A DNA stretch of 42,200 nt, from IMG/VR virus record IMGVR_UViG_3300021093_000148, positions 1-42,200 of that record, one strand, 5' to 3'. The position numbers and the translations under genes were made by a program. The DNA comes from a virus. Shown here piece by piece: positions 32,268 to 37,616 of this stretch (the stretch's first letter is position 1; every line of letters starts with the position of its first letter). Under the pieces are notes generated by a model, which was not told the DNA's origin, made no database searches, and was given only the letters and a program-made list of their open reading frames with translations.

Positions 32268-32396
32268 GGTTGGTGTGCAAGTTGGTTCACTGACTTAAAC
32301 ACCAACCTTGTTAGGTATGCCTAACGGTCTCTTTGAGTGCGTTTCTATGGCGATGTGCTATTGTAAGAGTGTCGGGAGAACCCCAAGTACCCCGAC
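32268..32396 (+). promoter_or_regulatory. Cassette 3 control region and 5' stem-loop
   Basis: Hairpin GGTTGGTGT/ACACCAACC (32268-32307) with inner stem GTTGG-TTCA-CTGAC. Box TTAGGTATGCCTAA (32311-32324). TTGAGT (32333-32338), TATTGT (32359-32364). Predicted +1 32371 is the first base of GTCGGG, which pairs with CCCGAC (32391-32396). Box centre at -53.5. Confidence 0.75.
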
Positions 32397-32408
32397 GGAA
32401 AGGAAATC

Positions 32409-32804
32409 ATGGGCGTCGTCATTGAGCCGGACTACCAGCGTCAACGCAGGGACAAGGTGATCGTGCCTTGCGAGTGCGGTGCCTCCGTGGAGGTCAACTA
32501 CGAAGACTGGTATGCAGACCAGTCGGCATGGTGCCAGACAGGACAGCACTACTTCTACATCAGCGAGGACGAGTGGTACATCAATCCGCATGGAGTGGAG
32601 TGGCATGAGGTCCACATCACGATGGGGCGCTGGGACTGGATTCACCGGGCAATGGGGCTCGGACCCGGCAGTTGGGTTGGGTTCATGCACCCCGACATCC
32701 TCGGCGCTCTCCTGCCCCGTGCCAGCAGCGACCCGTTCTACGATGCTCTGATGAGTGTCGTGGACACCGCCCAGACTCTGAACGTCATGGTCAAGTGGTC
32801 CTGA
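32409..32804 (+). CDS. Cassette 3: CxC-containing small protein
   Basis: This 131-aa protein starts at ATG 32409 behind GGAAAGGA. An N-terminal VPCECGASVEVNYEDWYADQ gives a C-x-C pair (residues 21, 23) and a further Cys at 42 (WCQTG), consistent with zinc binding. It then has a Trp/His-rich middle (HEVHITMGRWDWIHRAMG) and a helical C-terminus. The aromatic-rich core suggests an interaction surface. No recognised family. Confidence 0.6.
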   Translation: MGVVIEPDYQRQRRDKVIVPCECGASVEVNYEDWYADQSAWCQTGQHYFYISEDEWYINPHGVEWHEVHITMGRWDWIHRAMGLGPGSWVGFMHPDILGALLPRASSDPFYDALMSVVDTAQTLNVMVKWS

Positions 32805-32810
32805 AAATCT

Positions 32811-32840
32811 CCCCCCGCCCGAACCCCCTCGGGCGGGGGG
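32811..32840 (+). terminator. Cassette 3 terminator hairpin
   Basis: C6-GCCCGA pairs with TCGGGC-G6; followed by AACCCCC. Confidence 0.75.
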
Positions 32841-32899
32841 AACCCCCACCGATCTATACATACTGTCTGTGATATTTAATACGCAGTCTCTCTCTATCA

Positions 32900-33024
32900 G
32901 CTGGCGTGCAAGTTGGTTCACTGACTTAAACGCCAGCGTATTAGGTATGCCTAACTGGTCTCTTTGAGTGCGTTTTCGTGCTCGTGTGCTATTGTAAGTC
33001 TGTCGGGGGGACGGTCCCCACGAC
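32900..33024 (+). promoter_or_regulatory. Cassette 4 control region and 5' stem-loop
   Basis: Hairpin GCTGGCGT/ACGCCAGC (32900-32937), inner stem GTTGG-TTCA-CTGAC. Box TTAGGTATGCCTAA (32941-32954). TTGAGT (32964-32969), TATTGT (32990-32995), predicted +1 33002 beginning a GTCGGGGG...CCCCACGAC stem with one bulge. Box centre at -54.5. Confidence 0.75.
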
Positions 33025-33036
33025 GGAAAGGAAAGC

Positions 33037-33348
33037 ATGGGCAAGCGCTACAACTCAACGGCGGTCATGGAGGTGTTGGTGGTGATCACCAGTAGGCTCT
33101 ACTTCACCGGCACACCATTCTCGGAGGAGGACTTCGACGAGTGGCAGTCCCGCCTGCTCGGTCTCGTCCGCGAGATGAGCGACCAACTGGACAAGGAGGA
33201 TGTCGCGGACGCCATCAATGCCGAGATCGTCCTCAAGAACGGAATGCGGTCCTACGAGGACTTGCTGCACGAGTTCAGCGAGCTCGTCAGGACTGGCATT
33301 CCCACCTGGAGAGTCGGGCTGCGTCAGATGTCTCGCTCCCCCAACTGA
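33037..33348 (+). CDS. Cassette 4: helical acidic protein
   Basis: This 103-aa protein starts MGKRYNSTAVMEVLVVITSR behind GGAAAGGA. Mostly amphipathic helices, acidic (FSEEDFDEWQSRLLGLVREM, QLDKEDVADAINAEIVLKNG), ending in a basic tail. Composition suits a small protein-binding inhibitor, but that is only a guess. No family. Confidence 0.6.
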   Translation: MGKRYNSTAVMEVLVVITSRLYFTGTPFSEEDFDEWQSRLLGLVREMSDQLDKEDVADAINAEIVLKNGMRSYEDLLHEFSELVRTGIPTWRVGLRQMSRSPN

Positions 33349-33373
33349 CCGAATGAGCCATCACTCTCCCCCG

Positions 33374-33399
33374 CCCCCCTCGCCCTCGGGCGAGGGGGG
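33374..33399 (+). terminator. Cassette 4 terminator hairpin
   Basis: C6-TCGCC pairs with GGCGA-G6 around CTCG; followed by AACCCCC. Confidence 0.75.
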
Positions 33400-33459
33400 A
33401 ACCCCCACCGGTTCAGGCAGACATCCATGTTGATTTAATATACGTTTTCTCCCTGTAAG

Positions 33460-33581
33460 CTGGTGTGCAAGTTGGTTTACAAACTGAAACACCAGTTCGT
33501 TAGGGCAACCTAACATGAAATTGAGTGCGTTTCCACGGTCTTATGCTATTGTAAGTGTGTCGGAGGGACGGTCTCTCCGAC
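33460..33581 (+). promoter_or_regulatory. Cassette 5 control region and 5' stem-loop
   Basis: Hairpin CTGGTGT/ACACCAG (33460-33495), inner stem GTTGG-TTTA-CAAAC with one mismatch. Box TTAGGGCAACCTAA (33500-33513). TTGAGT (33521-33526), TATTGT (33547-33552), predicted +1 33559 starting GTCGGAG which pairs with CTCCGAC. Box centre at -52.5. Confidence 0.75.
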
Positions 33582-33593
33582 AGGAAGGAAACC

Positions 33594-33776
33594 ATGCCAA
33601 TACAATTGACCTGTCCGTACTGCGACAGGACATTCACATACGACACCGTGACATTCATCGGTGCGAGCAAGAAGATGTCCACGCACAAGGCTCGTTGCCC
33701 GAAGAAACGATACCTCGGCGGTGACTTGGAGATCGGAACAGCCGAGGATGCCCGTGAACTGCTGGAGGGGGAGTGA
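33594..33776 (+). CDS. Cassette 5a: C2HC zinc-finger protein
   Basis: This 60-aa protein starts MPIQLTCPYCDRTFTYDTVT and has C-P-Y-C at residues 7-10, then H and C in STHKARCPKK. The spacing C-x2-C-x18-H-x3-C is a typical zinc finger (C2HC). A basic loop (GASKKMSTHKARCPKK) and acidic tail follow. It may bind nucleic acid or protein. It is the first gene of a two-gene cassette. Confidence 0.7.
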   Translation: MPIQLTCPYCDRTFTYDTVTFIGASKKMSTHKARCPKKRYLGGDLEIGTAEDARELLEGE

Positions 33777-34006
33777 TGACCTACGAAGACTTTGAGAGGC
33801 TCGTCCAGTCATCGTTCCCCAATGACGGCAACATCCGGTACGGACAGCATTGGTTCAACACCCTGTATTCGGTGAGGCCCGGGGTGGCTAACCTCATCAG
33901 GGGGACACTCCACGATCCTTTCCACCGAGAGAAGGTTTCAGAGCAGACGCAAGGCTATGCCCGTGCGCTCTGGAGCGACCTTCGTGCTCACGACACGGTG
34001 AACTGA
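33776..34006 (+). CDS. Cassette 5b: second gene of a two-gene cassette
   Basis: The stop of 5a overlaps this ATG (TGATG), so the two are translationally coupled. This is the only cassette with two genes. The 76-aa protein starts MTYEDFERLVQSSFPNDGNI; it contains a helix and a His/Arg region (HDPFHREKVSEQTQGYARAL). No family recognised. The pair may act together. Confidence 0.6.
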   Translation: MTYEDFERLVQSSFPNDGNIRYGQHWFNTLYSVRPGVANLIRGTLHDPFHREKVSEQTQGYARALWSDLRAHDTVN

Positions 34007-34011
34007 ATCCT

Positions 34012-34033
34012 CCCCCCGCCCTCGGGCGGGGGG
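34012..34033 (+). terminator. Cassette 5 terminator hairpin
   Basis: C6-GCCC and GGGC-G6 around a TC turn; followed by AACCCCC. Confidence 0.7.
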
Positions 34034-34099
34034 AACCCCCATCCGTTCAGACAGACATCTATACTTATTTAATATATATATCTCTCTGTCTACACGCAG

Positions 34100-34218
34100 C
34101 TGGCGTGCGGGTGAGTTTACAAACTTAAACGCCAGTCCGTTAGGTTAGCCTAACAGTCTCTTTGAGTGCGTTTCTGTGCTCGTGTGCTATTGTAAAGATG
34201 TCGGGGAGACTCCCCGAC
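34100..34218 (+). promoter_or_regulatory. Cassette 6 control region and 5' stem-loop
   Basis: Hairpin CTGGCGT/ACGCCAG (34100-34135), inner stem AGTTT-AC-AAACT. Box TTAGGTTAGCCTAA (34140-34153), the closest of the nine to the DtxR/IdeR iron-box consensus. TTGAGT (34162-34167), TATTGT (34188-34193), predicted +1 34200 starting GTCGGGG, which pairs with CCCCGAC. Box centre at -53.5. Confidence 0.75.
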
Positions 34219-34231
34219 GGAAAGGAAAGCA

Positions 34232-34408
34232 ATGAGTAACAGACTGAGAAACGTACTCGCTAGGGTGTATTGGTACCTAACGACATTCAGGGCGCTGAAA
34301 GGATCGCACCAACCGTGTCGCCACTGCTACTTCCGTTGGCTGAACGAGAAGCGCAACCGTTGGTTGTGGTTGTGGTGCGACAACGACTGCAACTGGGGCA
34401 ACGAGTAG
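34232..34408 (+). CDS. Cassette 6: 58-aa Cys/Trp zinc-knuckle-like protein
   Basis: The ATG follows GGAAAGGA. The product starts MSNRLRNVLARVYWYLTTFR; CRHC (residues 29-32) and CDNDC (49-53) give four Cys in a C-x2-C / C-x3-C layout, a likely zinc site. The section between is unusually Trp-rich (NRWLWLWC). The basic N-terminal helix may bind nucleic acid or membrane. Cassette position and ribosome site make it real. Confidence 0.6.
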   Translation: MSNRLRNVLARVYWYLTTFRALKGSHQPCRHCYFRWLNEKRNRWLWLWCDNDCNWGNE

Positions 34409-34431
34409 CCCCAACACTCGGACCAAGATCT

Positions 34432-34468
34432 CCCCCCCTCGCCCCCCTCTCCCTCGGGCGAGGGGGGG
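34432..34468 (+). terminator. Cassette 6 terminator hairpin
   Basis: C7-TCGCCC pairs with GGGCGA-G7 around a C/T-rich loop; followed by AACCCC. Confidence 0.75.
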
Positions 34469-34527
34469 AACCCCGACCGGTCTAGGCAGTCTGTCTATAA
34501 TGTTTAATATACAGCCTTCCTTCATCA

Positions 34528-34651
34528 GCTGGCGTGCGAGTTAGTTCACTGACTTAAACGCCAGCCTGTTAGGGGCACCTAACGGTCTCTTTGAGTGCGT
34601 TTCTGTGCCGGTGTGCTATTGTAAGTGTGTCGGCGGGACGGTCCCGCCGAC
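34528..34651 (+). promoter_or_regulatory. Cassette 7 control region and 5' stem-loop
   Basis: Hairpin GCTGGCGT/ACGCCAGC (34528-34565), inner stem GTTAG-TTCA-CTGAC. Box TTAGGGGCACCTAA (34569-34582). TTGAGT (34591-34596), TATTGT (34617-34622), predicted +1 34629 starting GTCGGCGGGA, which pairs with TCCCGCCGAC (10 bp). Box centre at -53.5. Confidence 0.75.
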
Positions 34652-34662
34652 AGAAAGGCACC

Positions 34663-34998
34663 ATGAACAAGGTGAAAATCAACGGGCGATGGGTGAGCGC
34701 AAGCAACCCTCCCACAATAAGCGAAGTGTGGCACCTAGTGCTACCGGCGAAGCACGATGCGATCCGGACACTTACCAACCTCATCGCCGGACTGGAGACC
34801 CTGGTGGTGGCGTTGGAAGCCCTGCTCGCTGAACACCCATACGAGATCCAGGACCCCAGGACAGCCTTGCTATGGGAGAAGCACCACGCCCGGATCACTC
34901 GGGAAATCGGCAAGAACCAACGAGAGCGGAACGCCGCCAAGTTGCGCTACCGGCAGATGGTCCAAGTGCTGGAGTGGTACGACAACAGCGTGTCCTGA
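34663..34998 (+). CDS. Cassette 7: helical protein
   Basis: This 111-aa protein starts MNKVKINGRWVSASNPPTIS behind AGAAAGG. It then has long helices with Leu/Ala (LTNLIAGLETLVVALEALLA) and a basic coiled-coil-like region (NQRERNAAKLRYRQMVQVLE). Predicted soluble and dimer-prone. No family recognised; size and charge fit other cassette products. Confidence 0.6.
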   Translation: MNKVKINGRWVSASNPPTISEVWHLVLPAKHDAIRTLTNLIAGLETLVVALEALLAEHPYEIQDPRTALLWEKHHARITREIGKNQRERNAAKLRYRQMVQVLEWYDNSVS

Positions 34999-35011
34999 AC
35001 ACGCCCCCTGC

Positions 35012-35039
35012 CCCCCCCTCGCCTTCGGGCGAGGGGGGG
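35012..35039 (+). terminator. Cassette 7 terminator hairpin
   Basis: C7-TCGCC pairs with GGCGA-G7 around TTCG; followed by AACTCCC. Confidence 0.75.
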
Positions 35040-35103
35040 AACTCCCACGATCCAGTCACATCAACACATTAAATTGAATATACGGTTTCTCTCACTTCAT
35101 CAG

Positions 35104-35190
35104 CTGGCGTGCAGGTCGGCTTACTGACTTAAACGCCAACTCATACAGACAGGCCAGACTCTTATATTTAATATACACTTTCTCCCTGTA
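35104..35190 (+). repeat. Empty cassette: hairpin and spacer with no promoter or gene
   Basis: A full-type hairpin (stem CTGGCGT/ACGCCAA, inner stem GTCGG-CTTA-CTGAC) is followed at once by CAGACAGGCCAGACT and TTTAATATACA, which resemble the spacers that follow terminators elsewhere. The box, promoter, gene and terminator are absent between 35140 and 35150. It looks like a cassette that has lost its interior. Confidence 0.7.
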
Positions 35191-35293
35191 AGCTGGTGTG
35201 TACGAGCTTTAGCGAAGTTAAACACCAGCTTTGTTAGGTTCACCTAATAAAAAAAAGAGTGCGTTTTTGTGACGGTGTGCTATTGTAAGGGCA
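35191..35293 (+). promoter_or_regulatory. Cassette 8 control region, leaderless type
   Basis: Hairpin AGCTGGTGT/ACACCAGCT (35191-35230). Box TTAGGTTCACCTAA (35234-35247). GAGTGCGTTT is kept though TTG of TTGAGT is lost. TATTGT (35281-35286) is followed by AAGGGC and ATG at 35293, the predicted +1. Box centre at -52.5. Confidence 0.75.
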
Positions 35294-35676
35294 TGGCAAA
35301 CAAGCCGGAGCCGACCGCTAAGGCGGAGGACAACAACAACAACCACAGCAAGCCGAGGAAGATCAACCTCTCCGAACTGAAAGGCACGGTGTCCCCACGG
35401 GGACGCAAGCCCTACACGGACGAGGCGTTGGTCCAGTACCTCACGGAGATGGTGCAGGACGGAGAGGGCTTCGGACTGGACGCTCCCTACGAGGTCACCG
35501 ACGACATGCGCAAGGGCACCCCACGGGGCGTGAAGGCGCAGAACCGCGAGCGTGCCAAGTGGCGCAACCGCATCGTGTCGGTGTGGACCTCCACGCTCGG
35601 CAGGGACAAGGGCGAGATCACCGTCGGGTGGACCTCGGAGCACGAGGTCACCGTCTCCCTCAGGAACAAGGCGTAG
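35293..35676 (+). CDS. Cassette 8: basic protein, paralogue of cassette 9
   Basis: The ATG lies six bases after the -10 TATTGT, so the mRNA is probably leaderless. The 127-aa product has a disordered Asn-rich start, then PRKINLSELKGTVSPRGRKP, EALVQYLTEMVQDGEGFG and a C-terminal AKWRNRIVSVW with beta strands. Cassette 9 shares KINLSxLKG, RGRK, YLxEMV, EGFG and AKWRNRIVS. RGRK next to a helical segment suggests DNA binding. The family is unrecognised. Confidence 0.65.
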   Translation: MANKPEPTAKAEDNNNNHSKPRKINLSELKGTVSPRGRKPYTDEALVQYLTEMVQDGEGFGLDAPYEVTDDMRKGTPRGVKAQNRERAKWRNRIVSVWTSTLGRDKGEITVGWTSEHEVTVSLRNKA

Positions 35677-35706
35677 AAAGGCGCTGAAAAACCGCAAGGT
35701 TTTTAC

Positions 35707-35733
35707 CCTCCCCTTCGGGGGAGGTTTTTTTTT
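35707..35733 (+). terminator. Cassette 8 terminator with U-tract
   Basis: CCTCCCC-TTCG-GGGGAGG followed by T9. A small AAAACC-GCAA-GGTTTT hairpin precedes it (35688-35703). This is a classic Rho-independent terminator, unlike those of cassettes 1-7. Confidence 0.92.
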
Positions 35734-35744
35734 GTCCAAAATCG

Positions 35745-35780
35745 TTGGCGTTCAAGATGCTGAAGCATCTTGAACGCCAA
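35745..35780. repeat. Perfect palindrome after cassette 8
   Basis: TTGGCGTTCAAGATGC, TGAA, GCATCTTGAACGCCAA form a 16-bp stem and 4-nt loop. The same sequence with flanks recurs at 36354-36389. Confidence 0.8.
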
Positions 35781-35836
35781 TCCGTACAAGGCAACGCTCT
35801 CTTCCCTTGAATACATTTTCCTAACTTACTTGAGAA

Positions 35837-35938
35837 GCTGGTGTTCAATAGCTTTAGCTAAATTGAACACCAGCGATGTTAGGCTGACCTAATAAGAAAA
35901 TGAGTGCGTTTTCGTGCCGGTGTGCTATTGTAGGAGTC
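35837..35938 (+). promoter_or_regulatory. Cassette 9 control region, leaderless type
   Basis: Hairpin GCTGGTGTTCAAT/ATTGAACACCAGC (35837-35874). Box TTAGGCTGACCTAA (35879-35892). ATGAGTGCGTTT keeps GAGTGCGTTT; TATTGT (35926-35931); ATG at 35939 one base after the predicted +1. Box centre at -52.5. Confidence 0.75.
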
Positions 35939-36286
35939 ATGGCAACCAATGCCGGTGACCGCAATAGCGGAACCAACCCAAAGAAAATCAACCTGTCCGA
36001 CCTGAAAGGTAAGACTTCCCAACGGGGGCGCAAGCGGTACGCAAACGCCACCCTCACGGAATACCTGAGGGAAATGGTGAGCACACGGGAAGGCTTCGGT
36101 GTTCCCGAACTCTTGACCGTGACTCCCAAGACAACGGAGAAGCAAATCCAGACCCAAAAAGCAAAGTGGCGCAACCGCATTGTGTCATTGTTTGAGGAAC
36201 TGAACTTCCCGGGACACCGCATCAGTATTTCGTGGACGGACGCTCACGAAATGGTCGTGGAAATGGTTGAGACCACCGAAGGCTGA
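35939..36286 (+). CDS. Cassette 9: basic protein, paralogue of cassette 8
   Basis: This 115-aa protein starts MATNAGDRNSGTNPKKINLS and shares the core of cassette 8: KKINLSDLKGKTSQRGRKR, TEYLREMVSTREGFGV, KAKWRNRIVSLFEEL, then C-terminal strands (ISISWTDAHEMVVEMV). The pair is diverged but colinear, implying an old cassette duplication. The leader is absent (ATG at +1). Possible DNA-binding or regulatory protein, unproven. Confidence 0.65.
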   Translation: MATNAGDRNSGTNPKKINLSDLKGKTSQRGRKRYANATLTEYLREMVSTREGFGVPELLTVTPKTTEKQIQTQKAKWRNRIVSLFEELNFPGHRISISWTDAHEMVVEMVETTEG

Positions 36287-36316
36287 GGAACCTTCATAAA
36301 AAACGAAAGTTTTTTG

Positions 36317-36342
36317 ACTCCGCTTCGGCGGAGTTTTTTTTT
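36317..36342 (+). terminator. Cassette 9 terminator with U-tract
   Basis: ACTCCGC-TTCG-GCGGAGT followed by T-run; an AAAAAAC-GAAA-GTTTTTT hairpin precedes it. Confidence 0.92.
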
Positions 36343-36353
36343 GTCCAAAATCG

Positions 36354-36389
36354 TTGGCGTTCAAGATGCTGAAGCATCTTGAACGCCAA
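36354..36389. repeat. Copy of the palindrome after cassette 9
   Basis: Identical to 35745-35780 including the leading TTTTTTTTTGTCCAAAATCG, giving a ~55-nt direct repeat at the ends of cassettes 8 and 9. Confidence 0.8.
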
Positions 36390-36468
36390 TACTTTTATCC
36401 TTATATTCATACTAATTGAGTATACTTACTTGGCAAGGTTAGACCCTCCTTATATATTCTCTTTTTTT

Positions 36469-36512
36469 AATTGGTGGTCGTTTAAGAAATGCATTTCTTA
36501 AACACACCAATT
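36469..36512. repeat. Terminal palindrome of the array
   Basis: AATTGGTG/CACCAATT encloses GTTTAAGAAATG/CATTTCTTAAAC, a perfect 24-nt palindrome. It has the outer-stem/inner-stem plan of the cassette hairpins but no box, promoter or gene after it, and marks the right end of the array. Confidence 0.7.
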
Positions 36513-37121
36513 AAATTAAATTTATTCTTTCCATTATGTTTAGTATTTTCTAATCGCATAGTCATTGCGTTGTCCTTTCAATTGCATTTCCTAATTGATT
36601 TGCGGGTGCCAATGGCTCACCAGTTCCCTTGGTAAATTCCCTCCTAATAGCCTGGGTGAATAGGTCACTCAAACCCCCCCTCAATTTACTCAACAAGAAT
36701 AAAATTCATGGATCTGGATATAGATAGGGTTAGGAGCATAGGAATAGTCTCTTCATATAGCCGCCTTCCCCAAATTCATATTAAAAATCGGGTTAAAAGC
36801 CCTCTATTCAACCTATATAAGAGGTATAAGAATAAACTTAATGGAAAATAGGCAAAATTTTTTTGTTTTTAATTAAAAGTTGACTATTTTAATCAACTTT
36901 TATTAAGTTTTAGAATAAAATTAACCGCTTTTTGGCACAAAAAAAAGCCTTAAAAATAAGATTTCTCTTACTTCTAAGGCTTTCTTTGCTTAATTACAAT
37001 GGATTCGGGGGTACACCATAGTAATTAATAAATATTGACGCAAATTGTCGTGCGTGTCGTCTCTTTATAATACTTTTGAAGCATATATCTTTTAAATATT
37101 TGCTTCTTGTTTTAGGGCTTC
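36513..37121. other. Non-coding gap between array and leftward operon
   Basis: I see no credible gene in about 600 nt. The stretch includes short AT-rich runs and a CACTCAAACCCCCCCT patch. A weak inverted repeat lies at 36875-36901 (AAAAGTTGA/TCAACTTTT). It could hold a promoter, an origin or a regulatory RNA, but nothing specific is visible. Confidence 0.4.
36944..36983 (-). terminator. Terminator of the leftward operon
   Basis: AAAGCCTTA and TAAGGCTTT form a 9-bp stem; on the minus strand it is followed by T8. It lies about 140 nt after the last small gene (37122) and ends the minus-strand operon. Confidence 0.8.
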
Positions 37122-37283
37122 CTAAGACTCCTGGAGATCTTCCTCTATATCTCTAAAGAACTCTTCATTAGCCCAATCCCATTTTTCTTTTTCCCGCTCA
37201 TACCAAACAACATAACAACCCCAGCACATTGGGTTTGCCATATCTGATATATCACAGCATAAATCTTGCTTATTATCTATCAT
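37122..37283 (-). CDS. 53-aa Cys-containing protein
   Basis: The ATG overlaps the previous stop (ATGA at 37280-37283). The product starts MIDNKQDLCCDISDMANPMC and continues WGCYVVWYEREKEKW, with CC near residue 9 and CxxC near 20-23, a possible zinc site, then an acidic tail. The overlap shows it is real. Function unknown. Confidence 0.6.
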   Translation of the reverse strand: MIDNKQDLCCDISDMANPMCWGCYVVWYEREKEKWDWANEEFFRDIEEDLQES

Positions 37284-37486
37284 TCCTTGTCTTCCTTTAA
37301 ATAAGGGAATTCGTATTCAAAATTGTCAATCACTTGGCGGATTACATCCAATTCCATTTCCAGCCATGTAACATCATTTTGATCCATATAGGGAATGTCC
37401 TGAGAGATCTTATTATAATAGTATTTTAAAGCGGCCACCGTATATTTGACCTCTTTGCCACTATAAAAAGTAACGCTCCCGCTCAT
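37280..37486 (-). CDS. Hypothetical protein
   Basis: ATG at 37486 (MSGSVTFYSGKEVKYTVAAL) follows AGAGG; an earlier ATG at 37519 is less well placed. 68 aa, with an acidic helical C-terminus (MELDVIRQVIDNFEYEFPYL). Belongs to the leftward operon with short overlaps. Confidence 0.55.
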   Translation of the reverse strand: MSGSVTFYSGKEVKYTVAALKYYYNKISQDIPYMDQNDVTWLEMELDVIRQVIDNFEYEFPYLKEDKE

Positions 37487-37505
37487 AATTTCCTCTTTTT
37501 TTCTA

Positions 37506-37616
37506 TTATTCACAGTCATGCCCGTATTGATATTCCTCTAAGGGAATATCCTTATTACACTCAGGGCAAGTAACAAGCCAACCAATATTCTCTAGAATTT
37601 CTTCTTCCTCATCCAT
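37506..37616 (-). CDS. 36-aa zinc-finger-like protein
   Basis: The ATG overlaps the stop of the upstream gene (TGATG). The product, starting MDEEEEILENIGWLVTCPEC, continues NKDIPLEEYQYGHDCE. C-x2-C and H-x-C form a likely single zinc site. Tight overlap supports it. Confidence 0.55.
   Translation of the reverse strand: MDEEEEILENIGWLVTCPECNKDIPLEEYQYGHDCE

Larger units (their letters stand above)
31036..36512 (+). other. Tandem array of nine self-contained GC-rich gene cassettes
   Basis: The region repeats one plan about every 400-700 nt: asymmetric hairpin, TTAGG-N4-CCTAA box, GAGTGCGTTT...TGCTATTGTA promoter, small gene, hairpin terminator, spacer with TTKARTATAC. Promoter and hairpin are conserved between units while the proteins mostly are not. 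It is visibly richer in G and C than the flanks. All units point right. It begins after the minor terminator at 30940 and ends with an extra palindrome (36469-36512). Each gene is therefore likely to be transcribed alone under shared control. Confidence 0.9.

Noticed and set aside
31095-35298. Longer cassette proteins beginning MSAFLCRCAIVSVS or similar
   Set aside because: These N-termini are translations of the conserved promoter and leader. The ATG after each ribosome site (or at +1 in cassettes 8 and 9) is the real start.
31596-35848. Minus-strand frames across the cassette array
   Set aside because: They run through terminators, boxes and promoters without ribosome sites; high GC makes long spurious frames common.
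31040-35874. Integron attC sites
   Set aside because: The hairpin-plus-gene layout recalls integron cassettes. But each unit has its own promoter and terminator, no integron integrase is seen in the window, and typical attC core bases were not identified.
31036-36512. CRISPR array
   Set aside because: The repeats are hairpins with promoter elements spaced 400-700 nt apart and separated by genes, not short direct repeats with short spacers; no cas gene is present.
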